A DNA stretch of 64,000 nucleotides from UBA6168 sp041741095 (GCA_041741095.1 JBGSKQ010000039.1:1-64000), one strand, 5' to 3'; counted from the first letter of the stretch, positions 32,936-41,243 are shown. The notes: generated by a model not told the origin, from the sequence alone. Program-made: numbers and translations.

Positions 32936-34237
32936 TTATTCAAGCACTTGGAACATTCCCTTTGCTTTCAATAGGCACTCCTCGTATTCCAATAACGGAT
33001 CTGAATCGTTGACAATAGCGCCGCCTACCTGTACGGAGAGGTAGCGGTCGGATTCATTGTACAAAATACTCCGAATCACCACATTGAAATCAAAATCCCC
33101 ATTTGGCGAAATATAACCTACCGCTCCGGAATACAAGCCTCGTTTAGTCTGTTCATACTGTTCAATCAACTGCATACTCCGCACTTTTGGTGCCCCCGTC
33201 ATAGAACCCATCGGAAAGGCATGGCGGATGGCGTCAATGAAATGGACATTGTTTTCCAGTTCGCCTGTGACAGTCGAAATCATCTGGATGACCTGGGCGA
33301 AACGATAGATTCCAAATAGTTCTTCCACTTTCACGGTTCCCGCCCGGCAGGAGCGGGCAAGGTCGTTGCGCACAAGGTCCACGATCATCACATTTTCGGA
33401 TCGGTCTTTTGGGCTATGGAAAAGCTGTTGCTCCAATTCTGAATCTTCCGCTGCCGTGCGGCCCCGGCGCATGGTGCCTTTGATGGGCTGCGAAATGAGC
33501 TTTGAGCCTTCTTTTTTTAAGAAACGTTCCGGGCTGGCGCACAGCAGGTACTTATTGTTTAGTTTATAAAAGGCAGAAAAAGGCGCTTTGGCCAGGGCGT
33601 TCAGTTTTTGAAAAACGGCGGGAGCATCTATGCTGGCATTTTCTGCAAAAAATTCCTGGCAAAAATTCATTTCATAAATATCGCCCCGCTGTATGTGTTG
33701 GAGAATAGCCTCTACGGAGGCGAGATATTGCGCCTTTTCAATGCGGGGCTTTAACTTAAAATCATGGGAAAAATGGGGCGGCAAAGGCTTTTCTTCAAAG
33801 GCATTTATCCAGTTAAATAGTGCCAATGGGCTTTCTTTTTTACTGTGGATAACCACTTTTTTATCAAAAACCTCCAACACATATAGTGGCCTGAAAAAAT
33901 GCAAAGCAGGAAAGCGGATACCGTCAAAATTAGAAGAAGAAAGTGCCTCCACGTCGTTTTTCAGGTCGTAGGTCAGGTAGCCAAAATACCAGTCTTTTTT
34001 TTCGCCCACAAAATTTTTCAGCGCCACAAAAGCACCTTTTTCGCCAGTTATTATTTGCTCCGCAACGCCCACCGCCACCAGGCATTCATAGGAATTGTGC
34101 CGATTGCCCTGATAGTGGTTGTGATCCAGATAGCAGGCTACTTCAAACTGGCCGGCCCAGGCGAACAGCTTTCTTTTAAAAAGCTCCACCGACGGTATTG
34201 GAAAAAATGCAACTTCAGAGACCTCGTTTTCCTGCAT
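32936..34237 (-). CDS. pabB: Aminodeoxychorismate synthase component I
   Basis: The protein is a chorismate-utilising enzyme. The key motif is QPIKGTMRRGR: PIKGT with a Lys is typical of PabB, whereas anthranilate synthases have PIAGT. The rest of the catalytic domain is intact (ENVMIVDLVRNDL, HAFPMGSMTGAPK). It makes 4-amino-4-deoxychorismate for p-aminobenzoate and folate. It starts 9 nt after the nitroreductase gene and is probably co-transcribed. No pabA or pabC is adjacent. Confidence 0.92.
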   Translation of the reverse strand: MQENEVSEVAFFPIPSVELFKRKLFAWAGQFEVACYLDHNHYQGNRHNSYECLVAVGVAEQIITGEKGAFVALKNFVGEKKDWYFGYLTYDLKNDVEALSSSNFDGIRFPALHFFRPLYVLEVFDKKVVIHSKKESPLALFNWINAFEEKPLPPHFSHDFKLKPRIEKAQYLASVEAILQHIQRGDIYEMNFCQEFFAENASIDAPAVFQKLNALAKAPFSAFYKLNNKYLLCASPERFLKKEGSKLISQPIKGTMRRGRTAAEDSELEQQLFHSPKDRSENVMIVDLVRNDLARSCRAGTVKVEELFGIYRFAQVIQMISTVTGELENNVHFIDAIRHAFPMGSMTGAPKVRSMQLIEQYEQTKRGLYSGAVGYISPNGDFDFNVVIRSILYNESDRYLSVQVGGAIVNDSDPLLEYEECLLKAKGMFQVLE

Positions 34238-34246
34238 CAGATTCGT

Positions 34247-34828
34247 TTATTCGAGTATCCATTTCACCTTTCCTCCAATGGGCGTGCGCTTGCCGGGTAT
34301 CTCAGGCATCTCATGGTAGCCCATATAGAAAAAGCCCAGGCAGCGTTCGCCTTCTTCCAAGCCGAGGAATCCATCGGCGTCCAGAGCAGCCTGCGGTGTG
34401 CTCCAATAACTGCCGATGCCATAAGCTGTGCAGGTGAGCCACATATTTTGCACAGCGCAGGCCACGGCGGCCACTTCCTCCCATTCTGGCACCCGCTCCG
34501 CAGGGTCACGTTTCATGCAAATAGCAATGACGCAGGCCGAGCGTTTCGGGTTTTCCATGTTCTTTTTGTATTTCATCTCCGAAAATTGCTCGGTAGGCGT
34601 GTGGCTTTTGTAAAAATCTCCCATGTATTCGCCCAGGCGCTCCAGGCCATTTTCCATGATCACCTTAAAACGCCAAGGCTCTGTGAGCTTGTGGGTAGGT
34701 GCCATGTTGGCATTTTCCAGTATTTCTTCGATGATTTCCTTAGCGATGGGCAAGCCAGTGAAGGTATTTGGAAAAATAGCCCGCCTGCGGCGGATGAGTT
34801 CGGTGGCTTGCGCCGGAGTGATGGCCAT
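34247..34828 (-). CDS. Nitroreductase family protein (YdjA-like)
   Basis: The FMN-binding nitroreductase fold is clear: RRRAIFPNTF near the start, NMAPTHKLTEPWRFKV, and the closing ERCLGFFYMGYHE. The short length (about 194 aa) and MAPTHKLTEPWRF match the YdjA group. The start at 34828 (MAITPAQAT) is chosen because a -7 box lies at 34853-34860, so the ATG at 34855 would fall upstream of the transcript start. The physiological substrate is unknown. Confidence 0.9.
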   Translation of the reverse strand: MAITPAQATELIRRRRAIFPNTFTGLPIAKEIIEEILENANMAPTHKLTEPWRFKVIMENGLERLGEYMGDFYKSHTPTEQFSEMKYKKNMENPKRSACVIAICMKRDPAERVPEWEEVAAVACAVQNMWLTCTAYGIGSYWSTPQAALDADGFLGLEEGERCLGFFYMGYHEMPEIPGKRTPIGGKVKWILE

Positions 34829-34852
34829 GAGTTTTATTTTGGTGAATAGCGG

Positions 34853-34860
34853 CAAAGGTA
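34853..34860 (-). promoter_or_regulatory. -7 box TACCTTTG for the nitroreductase-pabB operon
   Basis: The plus strand reads CAAAGGTA, the exact complement of a TAnnTTTG box. It ends 24 nt before the chosen ATG and decides that start. No -33 TTG is visible. Confidence 0.5.
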
Positions 34861-35029
34861 AACTGGACGGAAAAAGTAAAAAGCAGAAAGTAAAAAGTGG
34901 CGGCCACCGTATGTATCCCTTATCATTTGATACTATTTTCTGAACTTTGGGGCCGTTTTATTGTCTGTTTGTACAAAAATCCCATGCGCCAAAACTGAAA
35001 AAAAACAACTCGTGGTTTCAAAATTCAGA

Positions 35030-35368
35030 ATGAAAATAGACCTGCTGGGCCAAGCGGTTTTGATAGTGGCCATTGTGCTACTGGCCTTTTTGGCCTCCGG
35101 CCAGGCTTGGACCAATGCCATGCTGGTGGTATTGGGCCTTTGGCAATTGGCCAGTGCCGCCCACTTGTTTTATGTCTATCAGCACATCAAGCGGCTCAAT
35201 TATGTAAAAACGGCCATCGTATTGGCCGTCAGCCTGCCGATTTGGATAAAACTGGTCGGCTCTTTTGCCTACCTGCCCGTAGCGGGCGTAGTGGTGTGGT
35301 ATTTTGTGCAGACGGTTTTTGACACCATCAAAGTATATAATCGTCCCCGCTCGTTTTGGGATTTGTAG
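35030..35368 (+). CDS. Small hypothetical membrane protein (4 helices)
   Basis: From ATG 35030 the protein has 112 aa and four likely helices: LLGQAVLIVAIVLLAFLASG, AMLVVLGLWQLASAAHLFYV, VKTAIVLAVSLPIWIKLVG and YLPVAGVVVWYFVQTVFDTI. It ends in YNRPRSFWDL. The in-frame ATG at 34961 adds an implausible polar leader. I do not recognise a named family. It lies 69 nt before the rhomboid gene and may be co-transcribed. Confidence 0.7.
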   Translation: MKIDLLGQAVLIVAIVLLAFLASGQAWTNAMLVVLGLWQLASAAHLFYVYQHIKRLNYVKTAIVLAVSLPIWIKLVGSFAYLPVAGVVVWYFVQTVFDTIKVYNRPRSFWDL

Positions 35369-35437
35369 AAAATATTGGGCTGGTAGGAGAAAAACTGATT
35401 ATTTTCATCCCCAACAAAACAACTCAAGCACCAAAGC

Positions 35438-36115
35438 ATGATATTTCCCATAGGCGATGATCAGGTAAAAGGAGGCTATTTCCCGCTCTTCAGCTACGGC
35501 TTTATCCTTCTGAACACTGCTATTTTCATTTACCAGGCACAATTGCCCGAAATGCAATTGGCCGCCTTTGTGGACGAGTTCGGCAGCATCCCTGTTGAAA
35601 TCTCGCACGGTCAGGATATTTACACCCTCATCACCTCTATGTTCCTGCACGGCGGTTGGATGCACCTCATCGGCAATATGCTTTTCCTGTGGGTCTTTGC
35701 GGACAATATCGAGGCCACCATTGGCAATTTCCGTTTTCTGCTATTTTATGTATTTGGTGGTTTGGTGGCCGTGGGGGCGCATATTTTTTTCAACTGGGAC
35801 AGCCCTTTGCCGATGGTGGGTGCGAGCGGTGCCATTTCGGCGGTGCTGGGCGCCTACCTGATCATGTTCCCAGCTTCCAGGGTGAAGCTCCTGTTCCTCG
35901 TTATTCCTTTTAGGATTTCAGCCTGGATATTCCTCGGAATTTGGATTTGGCAGCAATGGGTAAACGGCGCTGCCTCTTTGGAAGTAGCCACCGAGCAAAC
36001 AGCAGGCGTGGCTTGGTTTGCCCATATCGGTGGCTTTGCCTTCGGCCTGCTTTCCGGCTTTGTATTCAGGGCTAGCGGCAAACTCACGGATGTGGAGTTG
36101 GAAGTGGAGGAATGA
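35438..36115 (+). CDS. Rhomboid family intramembrane serine protease
   Basis: The catalytic dyad is seen: Ser130 in the GASG motif (MVGASGAISAVLGAYL) and His196 in AHIGGFAFG. The HGGWMHLIGNMLFLWVFADN block (residues 71-90) is the characteristic H-x-N helix, and six helices are predicted. Such enzymes cleave membrane-protein helices near the outer leaflet. The substrate is unknown. A family B repeat begins at its stop codon. Confidence 0.95.
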   Translation: MIFPIGDDQVKGGYFPLFSYGFILLNTAIFIYQAQLPEMQLAAFVDEFGSIPVEISHGQDIYTLITSMFLHGGWMHLIGNMLFLWVFADNIEATIGNFRFLLFYVFGGLVAVGAHIFFNWDSPLPMVGASGAISAVLGAYLIMFPASRVKLLFLVIPFRISAWIFLGIWIWQQWVNGAASLEVATEQTAGVAWFAHIGGFAFGLLSGFVFRASGKLTDVELEVEE

Positions 36116-36147
36116 ACGATGAACTATAGACTATGAATGATGAACAG
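36112..36147. repeat. Family B short-word array at the rhomboid stop codon
   Basis: ATGAACGATGAACTATAGAC followed by TATGAATGATGAACAG overlaps the TGA of the rhomboid gene. Similar words stand at 22970-23041, 8086-8116 and 37048-37080. Confidence 0.6.
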
Positions 36148-36209
36148 GTGTGCTTTTTTAATACAATAAATTGATTTTCAATGATTTAACGAATAGTTAA
36201 ATGCTAATT

Positions 36210-36566
36210 ATGCCTAAAAAAATAGCAGCGGAGAAATTGGAACAAATCATAAAATCTTTGCCAACGAAAGATAGGCTGATACTGCGGGAGCAGGCCCTGA
36301 GCGAACAATGGCTGGAGGAAAAAATAGCGGACACCAAAAGCCTGATGAAACGTGATCTGTGGCTCGGCCTGCCCTTGATGCTGCTTTATTTGGGCACTAT
36401 GGCCTGGGCATATTTCACTCAGCAAAACATAGTCAACAACATTACCCTCTCCGCAGGTGTTCTGGCATTTGGTTATTTCGCTTATACCGTTTTCACCACT
36501 GGTTCTTACGGCACGAACAAAAAAAGACTGGCTGTGTACGAGGAACTTTTAAAAGCAATCAAATAG
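36210..36566 (+). CDS. Small hypothetical protein with two membrane helices
   Basis: The frame MPKKIAAEKLEQIIKSLPTK has a polar helical N-terminus of about 50 residues, then helices WLGLPLMLLYLGTMAWAYF and ITLSAGVLAFGYFAYTVF, and a Lys-rich tail. A start 3 codons upstream (36201) is possible. It is 18 nt ahead of the YkvA gene and probably forms an operon with it. No family is recognised. Confidence 0.7.
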   Translation: MPKKIAAEKLEQIIKSLPTKDRLILREQALSEQWLEEKIADTKSLMKRDLWLGLPLMLLYLGTMAWAYFTQQNIVNNITLSAGVLAFGYFAYTVFTTGSYGTNKKRLAVYEELLKAIK

Positions 36567-36584
36567 CGCCCGGCGCAAACTGAC

Positions 36585-36971
36585 ATGGAAAATCCTTTCA
36601 AAAAATACATCCGCCATTTTTCTGAAAACCACCTCCTGATCAAAGTGCAGCGCTACGCAAGAGAGGCGGGCCTAAAGGTGGTTTACAGCGCACTGCTGCT
36701 TTATTTCGCCTTTACCCGCAAGGAGACGCCTGTTTTTGCCAAAAACATCATCCTCGGCGTATTGGGTTATTTTATTTCGCCCATTGATGCCTTGCCAGAC
36801 CTGACACCTATCATCGGCTATACCGACGACCTGGGCGTGTTGAGCTTTGGCCTGGTCACCATCGCCTGTTACATCAATGACGAGGTGCGCATCAAAGCCA
36901 GGAAAAAACTCAAGACTTGGTTCGGCGAATTTGATCTACAGGAGCTGGCCGAAGTGGACGGAAGGCTTTAA
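36585..36971 (+). CDS. YkvA family protein (DUF1232)
   Basis: The DUF1232 core is plain: YFISPIDALPDLTPIIGYTDDLGVL (residue positions about 66-90), a helix-hairpin of unknown role often found in small membrane-associated proteins. The N-terminus is amphipathic, and the C-terminal tail is charged (KARKKLKTWFGEFDLQEL). A strong terminator follows. Confidence 0.88.
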   Translation: MENPFKKYIRHFSENHLLIKVQRYAREAGLKVVYSALLLYFAFTRKETPVFAKNIILGVLGYFISPIDALPDLTPIIGYTDDLGVLSFGLVTIACYINDEVRIKARKKLKTWFGEFDLQELAEVDGRL

Positions 36972-36978
36972 GCCCATA

Positions 36979-37026
36979 AAAACTTGGGGCTGTCTTCAAA
37001 TTAGATTGGAGACAGCCCCAAGTTTT
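36979..37026. terminator. Perfect 17-bp bidirectional terminator
   Basis: Bases 36979-36995 (AAAACTTGGGGCTGTCT) pair perfectly with 37010-37026 around a 14-nt loop. A- and T-tracts flank both sides. It separates the YkvA operon from the convergent outer-membrane protein gene. Family B words (37048-37080) fill the rest of the gap. Confidence 0.9.
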
Positions 37027-37047
37027 ACCTATAAAAGCACGGTCCCC

Positions 37048-37080
37048 TGTTCTTCATTCATCGTTCATCATACATCGTTT
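37048..37080. repeat. Family B short-word array after the terminator
   Basis: TTCTTCATTCATCGTTCATC followed by ATACATCGTTTT stands between the terminator and the stop codon of the DUF6089-like gene. It is the complement of the words at 36112-36147. Confidence 0.55.
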
Positions 37081-37087
37081 TTGAAAG

Positions 37088-37819
37088 CTAGTCAATGCTC
37101 GCCTTTATGATCATCCCTTGCAAATCTCCTTCTGAGATGATTTCAGCTTTCTTTTTGAAAAAACGATAACCCGCATTCAGGCCAAACAAGAGGTAAACGT
37201 CGTTCCTGTAAGCGTTGCCAGAAGCCTGTACGCCGTCCAGGTTGTCGGAGGCTGTGAGTCTAAATCCCAATTCCGCTCCGACATATACCCTTTCTTTCAA
37301 GTCCATTTTCAATCCACCGCCCATGGGCAGCACCATGTGGGCACCAGGGTAGTCAATTTTGGCATCCGGGTTTTCAGGATCGCCGTAAACGGTTTCTGGC
37401 GAAGCAAATGCAACACCCAGCCCGACGAATATGTAAGGTGAAACGGTCTTGTGGTAGCTGGAGTTTTTCTTGAACCTTTTTGTGCCCCAGAAATCCATCT
37501 CGCCCATCAGTGTTATTTCATAAATGTTGGCAGTAAAAGAAACCCCTCTGGCGGCGATGCCTTCATAGTTTTTGTCGTCGCCCGAAATCCTGCCGTACAT
37601 GAAATTGGCACGGAGGGCATGTTTGCCGTCAAAGTATCTTTTCAGGGCAAACTGGGCACCGGGGTGCGCCTCTTTAAGGGTGTAAATAGGGGCTACCATG
37701 TCGCCGAGGTAATTGGAGTAGCCCAGGGTAAGTGCCGTTTCCCAATAATTTTGGCCAAAAGAAAAGAAAGGGAGTGCCACAAAAAGGAGGGACTTGCAAA
37801 TGTTTGCAAACTTGGTCAT
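37088..37819 (-). CDS. DUF6089-type outer-membrane beta-barrel protein (second copy)
   Basis: It has a signal peptide (to about residue 22, FSFGQ), then NYWETALTLGYSNYLGDMVA and a barrel pattern similar to the protein at 5438-6091, including SGDDKNYEG, VSPYIFVGLGVAFASPE and the near-terminal YLLFGLNAGYRFF. Unlike the first copy it has a short charged tail after the final strand (KKKAEIISEGDLQGM). Function is unknown. Confidence 0.85.
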   Translation of the reverse strand: MTKFANICKSLLFVALPFFSFGQNYWETALTLGYSNYLGDMVAPIYTLKEAHPGAQFALKRYFDGKHALRANFMYGRISGDDKNYEGIAARGVSFTANIYEITLMGEMDFWGTKRFKKNSSYHKTVSPYIFVGLGVAFASPETVYGDPENPDAKIDYPGAHMVLPMGGGLKMDLKERVYVGAELGFRLTASDNLDGVQASGNAYRNDVYLLFGLNAGYRFFKKKAEIISEGDLQGMIIKASID

Positions 37820-38134
37820 AGTTTAAATTTTTTAGAATGAAACCATATTCGGCTTCTCCTTCACGGCTTGGCAAGGCTGCGGAGAAAAAAGCCATTTTCA
37901 GCCGGCGATAAGAAGTGGCAGCGACAAAAGGGGGGGACGCATTAACGTTAAAAGGCTATGTGCGCAAGTGTTTCTGCTGCTAATTGCGCCTGTTTGAATC
38001 CTACGTTGTGAAGGGGGGAAACTGAGACTTTTTGAAGGGATGAACTTGCCTTTGCAAATTCTGTGCAAAACTTGCCGCAGAGCAAAAATTGGATGATTTG
38101 CCAAGCGTCCAATTCCCCTTACTTTTGGCGCATC
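37820..38134. other. 315-bp divergent intergenic region before murF-alr
   Basis: The right end holds the consensus murF-alr promoter at 38097-38127. The rest contains a purine-rich tract (GGGGGGG near 37930) and no credible gene. A frame of 93 codons on the minus strand has no signal, start context or family match. A promoter for the minus-strand barrel gene is expected near 37830-37880 but no clear box is seen. Confidence 0.6.
38097..38127 (+). promoter_or_regulatory. Consensus promoter immediately in front of murF-alr
   Basis: TTTG (38097-38100), a 19-nt spacer and TACTTTTG (38120-38127) form a perfect -33/-7 pair. The ATG at 38135 is only 7 nt beyond the -7 box, so the mRNA should have 0-3 nt of leader. 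The box also fixes the start: an upstream in-frame ATG at 38063 would not be transcribed. Confidence 0.8.
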
Positions 38135-40717
38135 ATGCGCTACACCATTGAGCAAATTGCGGAAAATATTGGCGGCCATTTTATTACAAAATCAGATGGG
38201 GCCATCATAGAGCAGATGCTGCTCGACAGTCGGCAGGTCATATTTCCGGCCAGTTCGCTCTTCATTGCGCTGCAAGGTCGGCGGTACGATGGGCATGAGT
38301 TTTTGGAGGAATTGTACCGTCAGGGGGTTCGCCATTTTTTGGTTTCAAAAAAAATTGCAGTTGACGATTGGCCGGGGGCAGTTTTTATTTTGGTGGAAAA
38401 CACGCTAGCCGCCTTTCAACGGCTGGCCACCAGCCACCGCCACCAATTTTCCCTGCCCGTCATCGGCATCACGGGCAGCAACGGCAAGACTATCGTCAAG
38501 GAATGGCTGTTCCATTTGCTGCACGAAGACTACCACATTGTGCGCAGCCCCCGCAGCTACAATTCACAGACGGGCGTCCCACTTTCCGTCCTGCAAATCA
38601 CAGCCGAACACAGCCTCGCCATCTTTGAGGCTGGCGTCTCCCAGTATGGCGAAATGGAAAAACTGGCCCCTATCCTCGACCCCGATATTGGCATTTTTAC
38701 CAATATCGGCGAAGCCCACAGCGAGGGTTTTCCCGACCTGGCAACCAAGCTCCAACAAAAACTGCTATTGTTTCAAAATGCCAGAACAATCATTTGTTGC
38801 GTTGACGATGATATGGTGGAGTCCGCAGTTTCGAACATAGCGGGAATCCCGAACTTGCATCGGGGCCGCAGTCCGCAGGCGGGAGAAAGAAAAATTTTCA
38901 CTTGGTCGGCGACCGGGAAAGAAGCTGATCTGAAAATCCTGAACATCAGCCGAAAAGGAAATTACACCCAAATTCAGGCAAGCAATACAAGTACCCCAAA
39001 CCTCCCGCCTCATACCTTTAACCTCCAAATCCCTTTTACCGATTCGGCTTCCATCCAAAATGCCATTCACTGCTGGGCGCTCATGCTGCACCTGGGCTAT
39101 ACTCACGAGACCATCGCCCAACGCATGGCCCGACTCGAACCTGTGGCCATGCGCCTCGAACTGAGGGAGGGCATTAATAGCTGCACCGTCATCAACGACA
39201 GCTACAACTCCGACCTGACCTCGCTGAAAATCGCCCTGGATTTTTTGGAGCAACAAAATAAGGCATCCAAGCGCAGCATCATCCTGTCCGATATTTTTCA
39301 AAGCGGGCAAACAGTGGGACAATTGTACAGCACGGTGGCCAGGCTATTATTGGAAAAAAAAATAGACCGCATCATTGGCATAGGAAGCGAAGTGGCGGTT
39401 TTAGAAAAATACCTGCCCAAGGGCTTTCAGTATATTTTTTATGAAAATACCCAATCGTTCATGGAAGACTTCCACCGGCTGGTGTTCCGTGACGAGATCA
39501 TTTTGCTGAAAGGTGCCCGCAAGTTCGGCTTCGAGCGCATCGCCAACCGCCTGGCCATCCGCTTTCACAAAACGGTGCTGGAAGTGAACCTGGGCGCCTT
39601 GCTCAACAATCTCCGTATTTACCAAAGCCAACTCCAACCCGGCACCAAACTGATGGTGATGGTAAAAGCGGGCGCCTACGGCAGCGGCAGCGCCGAAGTC
39701 GCCAAGCTGCTCGAATTTCAAAACGTGGACTACCTCGGCGTGGCTTACGCTGACGAGGGCGTGGAACTGCGCAAGGCAGGCATCCAACTCCCCATCATGG
39801 TGATGAACCCCGAAGAGGCTACCTTCGATGCCCTCGTCCGCTACCGCTTGGAACCAGAAATCTACAGCCTTAGCTTGCTGGAAAACTTCCTCCATTTCAT
39901 AAAAAACCTGCCTAAAAGAGAAGACCTCGGCGCTCCCGCTGCGCCCATTGGCATCCATTTAAAAATGGACACTGGCATGCACCGTCTCGGCCTGGAAGAA
40001 GACGATATTGAAAAAGCCGTTGCCTTGCTTCAACGAACAACGGACAACGAACAACGAACAACCCTCAAATCCGCCCTCTCCCACCTCGCCGCCAGCGAGG
40101 CTCCTGCCCACGACGACTTCACCCGCCAGCAGGTGGCCCGTTTTGAAAAAATGTATGAAAAACTGGCCACAGGATTGGGTTACCGCCCGCTGCGCCACAT
40201 CCTCAATTCAAGTGGCATTGCCCGTTTTCCCGAATACCAAATGGACATGGTGCGGCTCGGCATAGGGCTGTACGGCATTGATGGCAGCGGCCACTTACAG
40301 GAGCGTTTGCAGACGGTCAATTCACTCAAGGCCACCATTTCGCAAATAAAAAACGTGAGGGCCGGGGAGACGGTCGGTTATGGCCGCATGGGCAAGGCTG
40401 AAAAGCCTATGTGCATCGCCACCCTCAGCCTTGGCTACGCTGACGGCCTGCTGCGCCGTGCCGGCAATGGCCGTTTCAGTGTTTTGCTAAAAGGAAAAAG
40501 AGCGTCCCTCTTTGGCAATGTGTGCATGGACATGGTGATGGCCGATGTGACGGAAATCCCCGAAGCGGAGGAAGGCGATCAAGTCCTTATCTTTGGAAAA
40601 GATTCGGACGGCAACGAGCTGCCTGTGCAGGAGCTTGCGGGCGCTCTCGACACCATTCCTTATGAAATTTTTACCTCCGTTTCAGATCGGGTGAAGCGGG
40701 TTTATGTACAGGAATAA
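38135..40717 (+). CDS. Bifunctional UDP-MurNAc-tripeptide:D-Ala-D-Ala ligase / alanine racemase (MurF-Alr fusion)
   Basis: The protein of 860 aa joins a Mur ligase (about 1-475; ATP loop GITGSNGKTIVKEW, then INDSYNSDLTSLKIAL) to an alanine racemase (about 480-860). The PLP lysine lies in LMVMVKAGAYGSGSAE and the second-base region in YGRMGKAEKPMCIATLSLGY. The fusion is typical of Bacteroidota and supplies D-Ala and the pentapeptide step of peptidoglycan synthesis. Two repeat-derived stretches lie in frame: 38819-38888 in the ligase and 40030-40065 (QRTTDNEQRTTL) in the racemase half. Confidence 0.96.
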   Translation: MRYTIEQIAENIGGHFITKSDGAIIEQMLLDSRQVIFPASSLFIALQGRRYDGHEFLEELYRQGVRHFLVSKKIAVDDWPGAVFILVENTLAAFQRLATSHRHQFSLPVIGITGSNGKTIVKEWLFHLLHEDYHIVRSPRSYNSQTGVPLSVLQITAEHSLAIFEAGVSQYGEMEKLAPILDPDIGIFTNIGEAHSEGFPDLATKLQQKLLLFQNARTIICCVDDDMVESAVSNIAGIPNLHRGRSPQAGERKIFTWSATGKEADLKILNISRKGNYTQIQASNTSTPNLPPHTFNLQIPFTDSASIQNAIHCWALMLHLGYTHETIAQRMARLEPVAMRLELREGINSCTVINDSYNSDLTSLKIALDFLEQQNKASKRSIILSDIFQSGQTVGQLYSTVARLLLEKKIDRIIGIGSEVAVLEKYLPKGFQYIFYENTQSFMEDFHRLVFRDEIILLKGARKFGFERIANRLAIRFHKTVLEVNLGALLNNLRIYQSQLQPGTKLMVMVKAGAYGSGSAEVAKLLEFQNVDYLGVAYADEGVELRKAGIQLPIMVMNPEEATFDALVRYRLEPEIYSLSLLENFLHFIKNLPKREDLGAPAAPIGIHLKMDTGMHRLGLEEDDIEKAVALLQRTTDNEQRTTLKSALSHLAASEAPAHDDFTRQQVARFEKMYEKLATGLGYRPLRHILNSSGIARFPEYQMDMVRLGIGLYGIDGSGHLQERLQTVNSLKATISQIKNVRAGETVGYGRMGKAEKPMCIATLSLGYADGLLRRAGNGRFSVLLKGKRASLFGNVCMDMVMADVTEIPEAEEGDQVLIFGKDSDGNELPVQELAGALDTIPYEIFTSVSDRVKRVYVQE
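38819..38874 (+). repeat. In-frame 56-nt element in the MurF half, shared with mfd
   Basis: It starts GAGTCCGCAGTTTCGA and matches mfd 2764-2819 without gaps at 46 of 56 bases, in the same reading frame (ESAVS.xA...PN..RG). Nine of the ten differences fall at codon positions 1 or 2, so it is the nucleotide sequence, not the peptide, that is alike. It interrupts the sequence between the strand ending CCVDDDMV and the strand KIFTWS. Confidence 0.8.
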
Positions 40718-40783
40718 ATGGATAGTTGGGTGGCTAAATGGTTATGCAGCCATTCAACCATCCAGCCATTCAACCATTTAACC
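40718..40783. repeat. Family A short-word array filling the murF-alr/rnpA gap
   Basis: TGGGTGGCTAAATGGTTATG on the left faces four CAACCATCCAGCCATT-like words on the right, so the array can fold into a hairpin. It begins right after the murF-alr stop and ends in the rnpA start codon (AACCATG). Confidence 0.8.
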
Positions 40784-41209
40784 ATGACATTCACTTTCAA
40801 AAAAACGGAGCGCCTAAAAAGCGAAAAAACGATTGGGCGCATGTTCAAGGAGGGGCAATCCTTCGGGGTTTACCCTTTGCGCCTGGTTTGGCTGAAAGTG
40901 GAAGAACCGAGGAGCGAATCGCCCGTGCAGTTTACGGTGAGTGTTGGGAAAAAAAACTTTAAGTCAGCCGTGGCCCGCAACCGCATCAAACGGAAAGTAA
41001 GGGAAGCCTGGCGTTTGAACAAAGGAAGGTTGTACAAAAAACTGGAAGGTGCCGAAGGGCAATTGGCCTTTATGGTACTGTACACCGCCAAAGAAGACCT
41101 GCCCCATCAAGACATCGAAAAGGCCATGAAGACCTTGATCCATATTTTTATCAAAAAAAATATCAAGCCTGACAACAACCAAAAATCAGACAAGTCACCT
41201 CTTTCCTAA
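40784..41209 (+). CDS. rnpA: Ribonuclease P protein component
   Basis: The protein of 141 aa matures tRNA 5' ends with the RNase P RNA. The RNP signature ARNRIKRKVREAWR is intact, preceded by VSVGKKNFKSAV and the N-terminal LKSEKTIGRMFKEGQSF. The start at 40784 is chosen because the 22 codons upstream in frame are repeat sequence. It follows murF-alr closely and may be read from the same transcript. The RNA subunit is not in this window. Confidence 0.93.
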   Translation: MTFTFKKTERLKSEKTIGRMFKEGQSFGVYPLRLVWLKVEEPRSESPVQFTVSVGKKNFKSAVARNRIKRKVREAWRLNKGRLYKKLEGAEGQLAFMVLYTAKEDLPHQDIEKAMKTLIHIFIKKNIKPDNNQKSDKSPLS

Positions 41210-41243
41210 AATTTTTACAAAAAGAATTTTCTCGTGCATTAGA

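Noticed and set aside
33899..34849. Open frame of 316 codons on the plus strand
   Set aside because: It runs antisense across two genes (pabB and nitroreductase), both with intact motifs.
37898..38179. 93-codon minus-strand frame upstream of murF-alr
   Set aside because: It overlaps the murF-alr promoter and first codons and has no recognisable features.
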